Assembly (NCBI GenBank): GCA_017417055.1
Contig: JAFPZX010000006.1
Coordinates: 1 to 64,000 of the forward strand
From: Anaerolineaceae bacterium
GTDB taxonomy: Bacteria; Chloroflexota; Anaerolineae; Anaerolineales; Anaerolineaceae
Direction of reading: 5' to 3'
Length of the DNA: 64,000 nucleotides
Shown here: in pieces, positions 1 through 8,936 of the stretch
Layout of the letters: every line of letters starts with the position of its first letter
Position numbering within the stretch: the first letter of the stretch is position 1
The notes under the pieces: model-generated
Told to the model about the DNA's origin: nothing
Databases searched by the model: none
Seen by the model: the letters and a program-made list of their open reading frames with translations, nothing else
Program-made: the position numbers and the translations under genes

Positions 1-150
1 GGCTGCCAGTCCCCTGAAAACCCGGGCCAGGCTGTCACGATCCTCCTGCGTAAAAACGTGATCGGACCAGAGCTTTTCATTCTTCTTTCCGCAGCGTTCA
101 CATTTATAAACGCCTTCTTTATGGCCTTTGATCGAGCAAATTAGTCCCAT
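1..150 (-). CDS. Small zinc-ribbon-like protein, C-terminus beyond window edge
   Basis: An open frame runs from an ATG at 150 leftward off the window without a stop (50 codons visible). A strong ribosome-binding site (GGAAAGGAG) lies just upstream on the minus strand. The product begins MGLICSIKGHKEGVYKCERC and contains a CxxC pair (CERC) preceded by a Cys and His, as in small zinc-ribbon proteins. The second metal-binding half, if present, would be outside the window. No function can be assigned. The good RBS and the Cys/His spacing are the reasons for calling it a gene. Confidence 0.55.
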   Translation of the reverse strand, partial: MGLICSIKGHKEGVYKCERCGKKNEKLWSDHVFTQEDRDSLARVFRGLAA

Positions 151-459
151 TTTCTTTCTCCTTTCCAGCTTTCATCAAGAGTCCGAATAGATTACTGTAT
201 ATTGCAGCAGAAATCATGATATATAAATGTTTATCATATTAAATGCAAAAATAGGTGGGCAGGCTGCCCACTTTTCCGAAATCTGTACAGTTGATTGGAT
301 TATTGCAAGTATACTGAAAAACTCATCTAAAACGATGAATTCTGTGTTTGTTGCATGGATTCGGGAAATCCTTGTTCTTTATAAAGCAATCAGGAAAAAA
401 ACCGTGCTTGTGAAGCTTATTTTCATCGCTGGAATATTTTATTTTAAAATATTATCGCT
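151..459. other. Intergenic, no supported gene; small AT-rich inverted repeat
   Basis: About 300 bp without a convincing gene. At 433-453 there is a 9-bp inverted repeat AATATTTTA / TAAAATATT with a 3-base spacer just downstream of the minus-strand gene ending at 460. It could act as a weak terminator for that gene. Confidence 0.4.
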
Positions 460-1884
460 TTATTTGTTTGCCTTACGGGCACGGATGAGCAGGAAAGCAG
501 CAGTAAGAATGCTGATAACAGAACCGATCAGGAGACCGGTGGTATAGGGTTGATCCAGGTGATTGGCGACTACTTTAATGCTCAGGTCTGTGTAGGTGTA
601 CGGGAATCCTTTGACGGCTTCGGTCACTTTCCAGGTATTCTGATGCCTCCACAGCTCCAGACAGGCAGGGAGCAGACCAATTGATAAGCACAAATATCCC
701 CACTTCGCATGCGGTTTATCCTTCAGCCGTCTCTGCAGCGCAGCAATACCGGCAGTCATAACGAAGATGAAAGGCAAAAGCAGAAAGCGGGAGCTGACCC
801 TTTCCCCGGAGAACAGCGGAATGCGGAAGAAGCGCATGATCATGTAAAGATTTCTGAAAGAAAACAGCGTCAAAACAGCCACAGGACAGATCAATGACGG
901 AAATCCGAATTCGCGGTTCCGGATGAGCAGCCAGGCCGCCAGTGCCAGCCCGATCAGTACCAGACCGGTCATCCCGATATAAATGTCAAACTCCCACCAG
1001 CCAAGGACAGCTCCGGTTTTCGCCTGATCCAGTGAATCTTCCGGCCGGATGATCTTGATAAAGGCATTGAGGATCTGGACCGGTGTCCGGTATCCGCCGA
1101 GAAAATCATCGTCGAAGGCACCCATCTGCATGGCCGGCGGGATGATCCGTACCGCGGAAAGCAGCCCGGCAGCGATCCCGGACCGCAGGATGGGGAAGAA
1201 CAGTTTCCAATTGGAGATGGCGGTAAATCCCAGAAAGATCACGCACCACACAAATTGATGGAACGAACCCTGGAGGAAGATAAAAAACAGCAGAAATGCC
1301 ATTTTTGTCTCCCAGACAACGCTCTTTTCTCCATCAATCAGCCCAAAGACCAGTTCCGCGAACCAGCTGAGCAGAAAAGCACCGCCCCAGGTGACATGTC
1401 CCACCGCATAATGGGAGAGCATATGCCCGTTGAAGAAATAAAGCAAGGCGATCCAGGTGAAAGATAGCAGTGAAAGGGAAAAGCGTCTTTTCAGCCGCAG
1501 CAGTCCCCAAAAGCCCAAAGCGATCATCAACCAGGTGTGCACGAGGATGAAGGTGCCGACAGACATCCAGCGCAGCAGCAGGACCTGCGGACTGAGGATC
1601 ACATCCGGTAATGCCATATAACGATCGGTGACACCGCGCAGTGCAGAGGAATCCGGCATGTGAAGCGGCAGCCTTCCTTTGGTGATCGCATCCTTCAAAA
1701 ATGCCAGTCTCGGTGCATTGACTTCCGCCCAGTCATGAAAATCAAAAGGAATGTTTCCCCAGTTCAGAAAAAAACCCCAGCTGACAAGAATAATGACCAA
1801 CAGCAGGATGAGGAAAAAAATATAAAGGCCTTTCTCATCTTTTTCTGATGCGGGATTTGTAAAAACGTTGATTGCTTTCTTCAT
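460..1884 (-). CDS. Polytopic membrane protein of unknown function (GT-C/YfhO-like)
   Basis: A 474-residue protein with roughly ten to eleven hydrophobic segments, starting near residue 20. A long extracytoplasmic first loop (about residues 45-105) contains a DFHDW motif; acidic residues here are typical of GT-C type glycosyltransferases and YfhO-like proteins, in which they sit near the catalytic site. I do not recognise a precise family. The neighbouring UDP-sugar dehydrogenase and the two GT-C-like proteins suggest a role in surface polysaccharide or lipid-linked sugar transfer; that is inference. The gene is divergent from the dehydrogenase, separated by two palindromic repeats. Confidence 0.75.
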   Translation of the reverse strand: MKKAINVFTNPASEKDEKGLYIFFLILLLVIILVSWGFFLNWGNIPFDFHDWAEVNAPRLAFLKDAITKGRLPLHMPDSSALRGVTDRYMALPDVILSPQVLLLRWMSVGTFILVHTWLMIALGFWGLLRLKRRFSLSLLSFTWIALLYFFNGHMLSHYAVGHVTWGGAFLLSWFAELVFGLIDGEKSVVWETKMAFLLFFIFLQGSFHQFVWCVIFLGFTAISNWKLFFPILRSGIAAGLLSAVRIIPPAMQMGAFDDDFLGGYRTPVQILNAFIKIIRPEDSLDQAKTGAVLGWWEFDIYIGMTGLVLIGLALAAWLLIRNREFGFPSLICPVAVLTLFSFRNLYMIMRFFRIPLFSGERVSSRFLLLPFIFVMTAGIAALQRRLKDKPHAKWGYLCLSIGLLPACLELWRHQNTWKVTEAVKGFPYTYTDLSIKVVANHLDQPYTTGLLIGSVISILTAAFLLIRARKANK

Positions 1885-1900
1885 ACTGCTGCCTGTCTTT

Positions 1901-2027
1901 TTAAGGAAACATTGATTTATTCAGACCGAGTCAAAAGTGACCTGTTTTCGTTGACTCAGACTTGAGTCAGCAGAACAGGTTGCATTGACTCTTCGACGCG
2001 AAACTGCTAATAATCAGCGTTCCTTAA
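1901..2027. repeat. MITE-like palindromic repeat, family A copy 1
   Basis: A 127-bp element. Its ends are an imperfect inverted repeat: TTAAGGAAACATTGATT at the left and the reverse complement of TTAAGGAACGCTGATT at the right. The centre folds into a hairpin, CCTGTTTTCGTTGACTCA / TGAGTCAGCAGAACAGG with loop GACT, and is bordered by further GAGTCA/TGACTC words. Related copies lie at 6435, 20517, 50603 and 60271. It carries no coding sequence. Confidence 0.75.
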
Positions 2028-2046
2028 CTATTTAGAATTTGACTGT

Positions 2047-2115
2047 GCAGCACACAGTGCAGTCTTTTTATGCCGGCTGTGCGGCAGCAAAAAGGCAGAC
2101 CGGGTGTGCTTCCTG
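2047..2115. repeat. Palindromic repeat, family D copy 1
   Basis: An interrupted palindrome beginning GCAGCACACAGTGCAGTC and ending GGCAGACCGGGTGTGC, with inner arms TTTTTATGCCG and CGGCAGCAAAAA. The same outer words recur at 35442, 43516 and 61627. No coding capacity. Confidence 0.7.
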
Positions 2116-2163
2116 CTAATAAAGTCTATTGTACCAAGAAATCATCATGAATCCGTTCAGACC

Positions 2164-2192
2164 TCGTCAAAAATCAAAAGTTCCTTTATACT
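2164..2192 (+). promoter_or_regulatory. Probable sigma-70 promoter of the UDP-sugar dehydrogenase gene
   Basis: A -35-like TCGTCA (2164-2169) and a -10 TATACT (2187-2192) are separated by 17 bp, about 30 bp before the ATG at 2222. Four of six -35 bases and five of six -10 bases match consensus. Confidence 0.45.
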
Positions 2193-2221
2193 AAAATAAT
2201 GGAAAAAAAGGGGTAAAGAAC

Positions 2222-3541
2222 ATGAATGTATATCAGGATCTTCTGAATGGAACAAGCAAACTGGCTCTGGTAGGGCTCGGATATGTCGGCATGCCGATCG
2301 CGGTTGCTTTCGCGAAAAAAGTGCCGGTGATCGGGTTTGACCTGAACCGGGAAAAAATCGCAAAATATCGTGAAGGTCATGATCCCACCGGTGAAGTGGG
2401 TGATGAAGAAATCCGGAATACAGCTGTTGATTTTACTTCGGATGAGACTCGCCTGAAGGAAGCTTCTTTTATCATTGTTGCTGTTCCCACTCCGATCAAT
2501 TCCGACAAAACACCGGATCTGGCCCCCGTAGAAGGTGCCAGCGTTATTGTCGGACGCAATCTGGCAAAAGGTTCCATTGTGGTTTATGAGTCAACGGTTT
2601 ATCCCGGCGTAACGGAAGATATCTGCATCCCGATTTTGGAAAAAGAATCCGGATTGAAATGTGGTGTCGATTTCTATGTCGGTTATTCTCCGGAACGGAT
2701 CAATCCGGGTGACAAAGCCCATCGTTTGGAAAATATCAAAAAGATTGTTTCCGGCATGAATTCGGAAACGCTGGAGGAAATCGCAAAGGTTTACGAACTG
2801 GTCATCAAAGCCGGAGTTCACCGCGCCTCGTCTATTAAAGTTGCCGAAGCGGCAAAAGTGGTGGAAAACAGCCAGCGGGATATCAATATCGCTTTTATGA
2901 ATGAGCTCGCTATGGTATTTGACCGCATGGATATCGATACGCAGGAAGTCATTGAGGCGATGAACACCAAATGGAATGCGCTTGGTTTTTATCCCGGACT
3001 GGTCGGCGGTCATTGCATCGGGGTGGATCCCTATTATTTCGTTTACGAGGCAGAAAAACTGGGGTATCACAGTCAGATCATTTTAGCCGGTCGGAAAATC
3101 AATGACGATATGGCTGGTTATGTGGCTGATGTGATAATCAGACAATTAGTACTTGCAAACAAAAAAGTGAAGCAATCCAAAGTGCTGATTTTAGGGATCA
3201 CTTTCAAGGAAAATTGTCCGGACACCCGCAATTCAAAAGTGAATGATATCATTCAGCGGCTGAACGAGTTTGGCATTGAACCGCTGGTTTCGGATCCCTG
3301 TGCGGATCCTGCCGATGCAAAACGGGAATATGGTGTTGACCTGATAGATTGGCAAACAGTACGTGATGTGGACTGTGTTGTGTTTGCCGTTGCGCATAAT
3401 TTGTTCAAAACCATCACCCGCGAACAGCTTGACGGTCTTTTCAGAACGGCACCGGATGAGCAGAAGGTGATTATTGATATTAAATCCATTCTGGATCCTG
3501 ATGATTACCGTTCTGATGACTATCGTTTTTGGCGTTTATAA
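2222..3541 (+). CDS. tviB: UDP-N-acetyl sugar 6-dehydrogenase, TviB/WbpO type
   Basis: This cytoplasmic enzyme oxidises C6 of a UDP-N-acetylhexosamine to the uronic acid with two NAD+ and supplies precursor for surface polysaccharide. The 439 residues show an N-terminal Rossmann motif (VGLGYVGMP), the central helical domain and the active-site motif GGHCIGVDPYY with catalytic Cys265. The SPERINPGD and FKENCPDTRN motifs are characteristic of the TviB/WbpO subgroup rather than of UDP-glucose dehydrogenase. Length is normal. The RBS is a modest GGGGTAAAG. It is followed 27 bp later by a HAD hydrolase and then by membrane proteins, consistent with a glycan operon. Whether the substrate is UDP-GlcNAc or UDP-GalNAc cannot be told from sequence. 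Confidence 0.93.
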   Translation: MNVYQDLLNGTSKLALVGLGYVGMPIAVAFAKKVPVIGFDLNREKIAKYREGHDPTGEVGDEEIRNTAVDFTSDETRLKEASFIIVAVPTPINSDKTPDLAPVEGASVIVGRNLAKGSIVVYESTVYPGVTEDICIPILEKESGLKCGVDFYVGYSPERINPGDKAHRLENIKKIVSGMNSETLEEIAKVYELVIKAGVHRASSIKVAEAAKVVENSQRDINIAFMNELAMVFDRMDIDTQEVIEAMNTKWNALGFYPGLVGGHCIGVDPYYFVYEAEKLGYHSQIILAGRKINDDMAGYVADVIIRQLVLANKKVKQSKVLILGITFKENCPDTRNSKVNDIIQRLNEFGIEPLVSDPCADPADAKREYGVDLIDWQTVRDVDCVVFAVAHNLFKTITREQLDGLFRTAPDEQKVIIDIKSILDPDDYRSDDYRFWRL

Positions 3542-3567
3542 AATTATAAGAAGGTACTGGTAGACCC

Positions 3568-4242
3568 ATGAATTTCAAATGTCTTGTCCTGGATCACGAT
3601 GACACAACCGTCAGCAGTACGCCCTGTATCCATTATCCGGCGTTTCTGAAAATATTGGAAGTGTTGCGTCCCGGGACATATTACACGATGGAAGAATTCC
3701 TGCAATACAACTTCTCTCCGGGTCTTTGGCCTTTTTATAAAGAACAGCTCGGGTTTACGAAAGAGGAACTGGAACAGGAAAGTACCATCTGGCGGTCATT
3801 TCTGGACAAAATCACACCTCCCTTTTTCCCGGGAATGGCAGAGCTGATCAAAAAACAAAAAGAAGCCGGCGGGTACGTTTGTGTCGTTTCCCATTCCTTT
3901 CCGGAATATATTCGACGGGACTACAAGAGCGCCGGTGTTCCCGAACCGGATTTGATTTACGGTTGGGACAGTGACCGCTCCAAATGCAAACCAAATCCGT
4001 GGCCGCTCCGGGAAATCATGCGGATCACAGGCTGCACACCGGATGAAATGGTGATGGTTGATGATTTGAAACCCGGGTTGGAAATGGCTTATGCATGCGG
4101 AGTGAAATTTGCCTCGTGCGGATGGGGATATGAAATACCGCAGATCCATGAATATATGGAAAAACATGCGGATCACGTCTTGAAGAGTGTTCCCGAACTT
4201 GATCATCTTTTGTTTTCGGAGGAGAAAGGTTGCGCTCACTGA
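3568..4242 (+). CDS. HAD-superfamily hydrolase
   Basis: A 224-residue haloacid dehalogenase-type phosphatase. Motif I is LDHDDTT, with nucleophile Asp9 and acid/base Asp11. Motif IV is VMVDDLKPG near residue 170, with the two Mg2+-binding aspartates. The helical cap is inserted between motifs I and II, as in HAD subfamily IA (phosphoglycolate phosphatase-like). The substrate is unknown. The position between a sugar-nucleotide dehydrogenase and membrane glycan-type proteins suggests a sugar phosphate (inference). Its stop codon overlaps the start of the next gene, so the two are probably translationally coupled. Confidence 0.88.
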   Translation: MNFKCLVLDHDDTTVSSTPCIHYPAFLKILEVLRPGTYYTMEEFLQYNFSPGLWPFYKEQLGFTKEELEQESTIWRSFLDKITPPFFPGMAELIKKQKEAGGYVCVVSHSFPEYIRRDYKSAGVPEPDLIYGWDSDRSKCKPNPWPLREIMRITGCTPDEMVMVDDLKPGLEMAYACGVKFASCGWGYEIPQIHEYMEKHADHVLKSVPELDHLLFSEEKGCAH

Positions 4243-6419
4243 ACCGGAAAAAGATTTTTCTTGGGATCGCCGCGGTAATATTCTGTATGTGTCTGGTTCT
4301 GGCTGGGACGTCATTGCAGGGGTATTCGCATACGGTACCGATCGTCATCGGGCCTTACCGGCAGGCCGCTTTTATCCTGTTGTTTTTCTCTCTGGCAGCG
4401 GCATTGGGATTTGCTTTTCACCCTGTTGATAAAAAGTCTCTGTTCGGAACTTTGCTGATCGCCGTTTCTGTCATGTGGTTTACCGGGAAAATGCTGCTGA
4501 CGCACCGCTCCCCGGAAAACAATCTGATTTTGTTGTTGGATCAATGGATGCCGGTTCCTTTGGCTGCTTTTGGCGCAGGAGCTGCGCTTTGGGCGGATTG
4601 TTTCCTTGAGGGTCAGAGTAAAAAAATTCAGCTGCGTCCAAAATGGCAGTTTTGTTTGGCAATTTTGTTTGTCATTCTGGTCTTGATGCCGGCATTGGAT
4701 GGCGGATTTAATTGGGACGATGCCTTTTTTTCCGTAGAGGCACAGGTCATGAGAATTTCCGGCGAATCGATTTTCAAAAGAGTCTGGAAGGAAATCGTTG
4801 ATTATGCCCGTATCGGAAGGATCAATCCCTTTGCGACTTTCCATTTTCTGGTTTTTTATTTTATGCCGGACGCACGGGTATATCGGATTTTTCTGTTCCT
4901 GTTGTCGCTGATAAATGCCGGCCTTTTTTATCTTTTTTTGAAGCTTTGGCGTGAGAATGTCCGGACTGCTTTGCTATGTCTGTTGATCGTTCCGCTTTGT
5001 TTCCAGCTTCGTTTATACCATGATCCGCTGAACAGCTATTATGGCTTAATGCAGGTGATGTTTTGTGAATTAATGGGCGCGTTGATCTTCAATGTACAAT
5101 GGCTGAAAACCGGGAAAAAAAGCCATATTTTTCTGAGCCTGCTGTTTTTCCTGATGGGACTGATGTCTTATGAGATGTTTTTCCCGCTCACAGCGCTATT
5201 CTTTATCACAGCGCTTTCTTTTGAAAGAAACGTGTCTGCAGCTATACGAAAAACATTTCCTTATGTGCTCTTAGCCGTGTTAATTTTCAGCCTTTCCATA
5301 ATCCTGCGGACGAATATCACCGAAGAAACGGCTTATAATGGGACCACATTCGGTTTGGATCTGCCGCTGATTTTTCGGACTTTTTCTTATCAGACCGGCG
5401 CGGCATTCCCGATGAGTTACCGCACTGCGGGATATGACGCGGGTGTTTTCGGACAAACGATTCCCTGGAACGATATATTTAATACATCTCTGTCTGTTTT
5501 CCTCAAATCGATCCGCTGTGAAGATCTATTGTCTTGTTTGATTTTCTGCGTTATTTTGTGGATCTCACCGCGGGGAAAAACAAAATTTTCTCTCTGGTCT
5601 CTAGTATTTGCCTTATTGCTCTGGCTGCTGCCGGGCCTGGTGATTTCTCTCAGTGAAAAATATCAAAACATGCTCCGACCCGGGCTGCCTTATATTCCGG
5701 TTTATTTTTCATATTTCGGGGTTGGGATATTCCTTTATGAGATAATCGTTCTGTTGGAAAACCGTTTTGATTCGCGAAGCATAAAGGCCTTCTCTTGCGG
5801 GATCGGATGTGCTTTTCTGCTGATCCTTTTCCAGGATAACCGAAATATTACAAATATATTGAACAATATTTTTTATTATCCCCGTATCACCGGAGAGGCT
5901 GCGTTACAGGCGGGTATTCTCGGCAATACGGAAAACAAGACGGTTGTGAGTGCGCGTCCGTTTTCGCTTTGGGAACATGGCTGGGAACGGGAACCGTATC
6001 AGTCAAAGTTTTATTCTCTGAATTCACGGACAGCGGTGAATGCCGTGGGCTGCGTGGATTTTTTGGAAAGGTATCGGGAAACACAGGATAGCTGGGTCAT
6101 GCCCCCGGATACGGAATTGATTTCCTATAAAGGGACAGCTTCGGATGGATTTGCCTGGAGCGGCAGACTGCGCGGAACAGGATTTGATTTTGATAGCAAT
6201 GAGTTGGCGAACACCATGGTATCGGATGTTTCCTACTTTATCAGGAATGATACTCCGAAAGGTATTACGCTGTTTTATAAAACAAAAGGCGGGGAATGGA
6301 AGTTCCTGGATGTTGATAATTACGGATGGGTTATCAATAAAACCGAAAAAGGGATGCTTTACAAACTGGAAGAAAGCGATTCCGTTTTCTTTGATACGAT
6401 TCGGATCATAAACAAATGA
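4230..6419 (+). CDS. GT-C-like polytopic membrane protein, paralog 1
   Basis: A 729-residue protein with a dozen or so membrane segments followed by a soluble C-terminal domain (about residues 560-729). The start is a TTG at 4230, chosen because GGAGGAGAAAGG immediately precedes it and it overlaps the HAD stop. The first large loop carries NWDDAFFS and GRINP motifs; the acidic pair resembles the catalytic Asp/Glu of GT-C glycosyltransferases that use polyprenyl-phosphate sugars. The next gene is a clear paralog sharing these motifs, the LRLYHDP/TRLYQDP box and the GLMSYE/GLMTYE box. The family is not one I can name; transfer of sugars to the cell surface is a reasonable guess. Confidence 0.8.
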   Translation: MRSLNRKKIFLGIAAVIFCMCLVLAGTSLQGYSHTVPIVIGPYRQAAFILLFFSLAAALGFAFHPVDKKSLFGTLLIAVSVMWFTGKMLLTHRSPENNLILLLDQWMPVPLAAFGAGAALWADCFLEGQSKKIQLRPKWQFCLAILFVILVLMPALDGGFNWDDAFFSVEAQVMRISGESIFKRVWKEIVDYARIGRINPFATFHFLVFYFMPDARVYRIFLFLLSLINAGLFYLFLKLWRENVRTALLCLLIVPLCFQLRLYHDPLNSYYGLMQVMFCELMGALIFNVQWLKTGKKSHIFLSLLFFLMGLMSYEMFFPLTALFFITALSFERNVSAAIRKTFPYVLLAVLIFSLSIILRTNITEETAYNGTTFGLDLPLIFRTFSYQTGAAFPMSYRTAGYDAGVFGQTIPWNDIFNTSLSVFLKSIRCEDLLSCLIFCVILWISPRGKTKFSLWSLVFALLLWLLPGLVISLSEKYQNMLRPGLPYIPVYFSYFGVGIFLYEIIVLLENRFDSRSIKAFSCGIGCAFLLILFQDNRNITNILNNIFYYPRITGEAALQAGILGNTENKTVVSARPFSLWEHGWEREPYQSKFYSLNSRTAVNAVGCVDFLERYRETQDSWVMPPDTELISYKGTASDGFAWSGRLRGTGFDFDSNELANTMVSDVSYFIRNDTPKGITLFYKTKGGEWKFLDVDNYGWVINKTEKGMLYKLEESDSVFFDTIRIINK

Positions 6420-6434
6420 TAACGATTCAGAAAC

Positions 6435-6462
6435 GAGTCAACAATTCAGGCTGTGTTGACTC
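6435..6462. repeat. Family A palindromic repeat, short degenerate copy
   Basis: GAGTCAACA and TGTGTTGACTC form an imperfect hairpin between the two paralogous membrane-protein genes. The following TTGAACAGCTGC matches the end sequence of other repeat copies (20549, 39220, 60349). Confidence 0.5.
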
Positions 6463-6504
6463 AGTATTGAACAGCTGCATCAAATGAGAAATATTGGGTG
6501 AAAC

Positions 6505-8592
6505 ATGAAAGTTGCCATTAAAAAAATTCTGCCCTTTCTTTTGATTCTCATCGGTGGAATCCGTCTGCTTGTTGAAAGGTTCCCCGGCAGGCTTTCCTTT
6601 TTGATGCTTCCCGGAACTGTTCATGCAGGCTGGATTTTTTGGACATTGGGATTTTCCGGTGTCATTTGGCTGATGTTCCGGTCCTTTCCGAATAATCTTC
6701 CTCTATCTGAAAATGAAAAGAATCGATTCGGAAAAGGCGTACAAAAGTTTTTCCGGTTATATGGCATTGAAGCTGTTATTCACCTTTTGACGGCTGTTTC
6801 ACTCTCGATGCTGATCCGTTCCGGGTATTTTTGGGATGATGCAGTCAATTCAACCCTGTATCTGGCGGAAAAAAAGGATTTTGTCCCGTTGGGACAGCAC
6901 GTGCTGGAGTTTATGCAGAAATATCTGGCACTTGGACGGATCAATGTACTTTCATTTTATTATTATTTCTTTTTCTATATTGAAAATGTATCTGTCTATA
7001 AAGCGCTGATCATCGTTTCGATACTGCTCAATCAGATTATTTTCAGGAATGTGCTGCGTGCTTATGATGTGCCGCTGCCTTATGCCAGGGCCGGGATGCT
7101 GATCATCCCGCTGCTGCTGCAGACGCGTCTTTATCAGGATCCGGTCAGCGGCTTTTACAGCCTGATGCAGGTCTTGACTGCTGAAATGCTGTTGTGTGCT
7201 TTACTGCTTTCGCGCTGGCTGAAAAGCGGCAGAGTCCGTGATTTATTGTTATGTCTTCTTGTTTTTACAATCGGACTGATGACTTACGAGGTTTGTTTCC
7301 CCTTCCTGCTGATGGTTTGTCTGCTGATTTGGGTCCGGCGAGGCAGCTTTCAACAGGCTTTTCGGGACAGCCTTCCTTTCATCGGGGTAACAATTTTGCT
7401 TTTGGCAGGAATTTACCTGGTGCGTGCGAAGTTTGTGATCTATACGACTTATGCGGGAGTGGCATTCAGCCTGGATCCGGGCAAAATCCTGAGTACGGCA
7501 TTGAAGCAATTTACCGCGGGGCTGCCGCTGAGTTTTTATACCGCGGCAAGTCAGGGTGCTGTGTTGGGAAATGTATATCCCGCGGAATCCTTTATGCAGT
7601 ATGATTTCGTCTCATTTTTGAAATCCATTCAATTATCTGACGTTCTGATTGTTGCTGCGGGTATATTTTCCCTTTGGCTGATCAAACGGCAGTCTGCTGA
7701 AGGCTGGGGACATGAAAACGGGTTCCGTTCAGCGGAATTGTTGATCCTGGGATTTTCGTTTGCCGTGCTTCCGATTATTACGGTGGCGATGAGCGAACGA
7801 TATCAGGGTCAGCTGCTTCCCGGCCTGGGGTATCTGCCTGTCTATATGCAATATTATGGGATTGCAGCACTGCTTGTCTGGACAGCCTTGAAAATTAAAA
7901 TCTCAGACGGTGTTAAAGCTTTGGTTGTCAGTGCTTTTGCGGTGGTCTGGCTTCTTAACCTGCAAAATAACCGTGCTGTTACGGAAATCATGAACCGCAG
8001 TTTTTATGATCCACGCAATGCCGGCGAGGCTTCATTGAAAGGCGGAATTCTGGATTTTCTCCCTCAGGGCGATATTCTCGTTTCTCTGAATGACCGCAGG
8101 TATTTGTGGGAGGCTAATTGGGATAATGTCGGTTTATACGAAGAATTTTATGGAAATTGGTCCCGCCATAAACCATCGGTTGTTGGCGACAATTCATTGC
8201 TGGAAGCGGCTGTATCCGATGCGCTGCTGTTGGGCGTTCTTCCGGATTCTGATGGCTATATATCCATTTCGCCGGATAACATCTGGCTGATCGAATATGC
8301 CGGCGGGGCGAACCGTGGTCTTACGCGCCTGGGTCGATTGTGTTATGCGGAAGTAAATATCAATGACTATTCTGTCAAAGAAACGGAAACAGACCATAAT
8401 CTGTATTTTATCAGCGGTGTCTATCCGGAACAGTCTTCTGTGCAGTATACGGGGGCGGACGGTGAATTCAGACAAATTCCATTGGCAGAACAGCTTCGTG
8501 TTCGTTTGAGTGATACCGGGATCCTTTACCGGCTGCCGGAAACGGAAATGATCCGCTTTGATTCCCTGACGCTTTCATTCGCTTCTTTTTGA
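6505..8592 (+). CDS. GT-C-like polytopic membrane protein, paralog 2
   Basis: A 695-residue tandem paralog of the upstream gene. It keeps the FWDDAVNS, GRINV, TRLYQDP, GLMTYE and SERYQGQLLPGLGYLPVY boxes at matching positions, with about twelve hydrophobic segments and a soluble C-terminal domain of about 150 residues. The two differ enough (much of the C-terminal domain is unlike) that the duplication is old. Both C-terminal domains face the same side by predicted topology and may bind acceptor substrate. The start ATG at 6505 has a weak GGGTGAAAC upstream. No exact family is recognised. Confidence 0.8.
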   Translation: MKVAIKKILPFLLILIGGIRLLVERFPGRLSFLMLPGTVHAGWIFWTLGFSGVIWLMFRSFPNNLPLSENEKNRFGKGVQKFFRLYGIEAVIHLLTAVSLSMLIRSGYFWDDAVNSTLYLAEKKDFVPLGQHVLEFMQKYLALGRINVLSFYYYFFFYIENVSVYKALIIVSILLNQIIFRNVLRAYDVPLPYARAGMLIIPLLLQTRLYQDPVSGFYSLMQVLTAEMLLCALLLSRWLKSGRVRDLLLCLLVFTIGLMTYEVCFPFLLMVCLLIWVRRGSFQQAFRDSLPFIGVTILLLAGIYLVRAKFVIYTTYAGVAFSLDPGKILSTALKQFTAGLPLSFYTAASQGAVLGNVYPAESFMQYDFVSFLKSIQLSDVLIVAAGIFSLWLIKRQSAEGWGHENGFRSAELLILGFSFAVLPIITVAMSERYQGQLLPGLGYLPVYMQYYGIAALLVWTALKIKISDGVKALVVSAFAVVWLLNLQNNRAVTEIMNRSFYDPRNAGEASLKGGILDFLPQGDILVSLNDRRYLWEANWDNVGLYEEFYGNWSRHKPSVVGDNSLLEAAVSDALLLGVLPDSDGYISISPDNIWLIEYAGGANRGLTRLGRLCYAEVNINDYSVKETETDHNLYFISGVYPEQSSVQYTGADGEFRQIPLAEQLRVRLSDTGILYRLPETEMIRFDSLTLSFASF

Positions 8593-8936
8593 TTAACTAT
8601 TTAGGTTTCACTTCAGCAAATCGGGAACTATTTGGGAAATACAGGCGTTATTTGTGATTAATAGATAAAAAAATTATGATTCATCAGGTATCTTCCCGGG
8701 CTGTTCACACGTATGTAATGGGTATGACGGTCCACATTTGAATCATAACGCTTAATTTTAAGAAAATTTAAGAAAAATGCGGACTTGTTTTTCCATAACG
8801 GAAAAATTATGGTAGTATTGTTGTATGATTAAAGAAAATGGCGGCGAATTTTGTCTTAAGGAACTGTCAGAAATGTAATCGAGTGAAGAAAGCCGTTCCG
8901 GAAATCGGCTGAACACTTCAAGAAGGAGATCAAATT
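8593..8936 (+). promoter_or_regulatory. Leader region of the sortase-fusion gene with candidate promoter
   Basis: This 344-bp gap holds no gene. A candidate promoter is TTGTTT (8785-8790) with TATGGT (8808-8813), spaced 17 bp. About 120 bp of untranslated leader follows, with a short inverted repeat (AGCCG...CGGCT, about 8889-8910) before the strong RBS AAGGAGATC at 8922-8931. No known riboswitch consensus is visible. Confidence 0.35.

Noticed and set aside
227..547. Plus-strand frame of 106 codons near the left edge
   Set aside because: No ribosome-binding site, low-complexity AT-rich codons and overlap with the end of a good minus-strand membrane-protein gene.
8820..8936. Cyclic-di-GMP or other riboswitch before the sortase-fusion gene
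   Set aside because: The leader has a hairpin but none of the conserved junction sequences of known classes that I can recognise.
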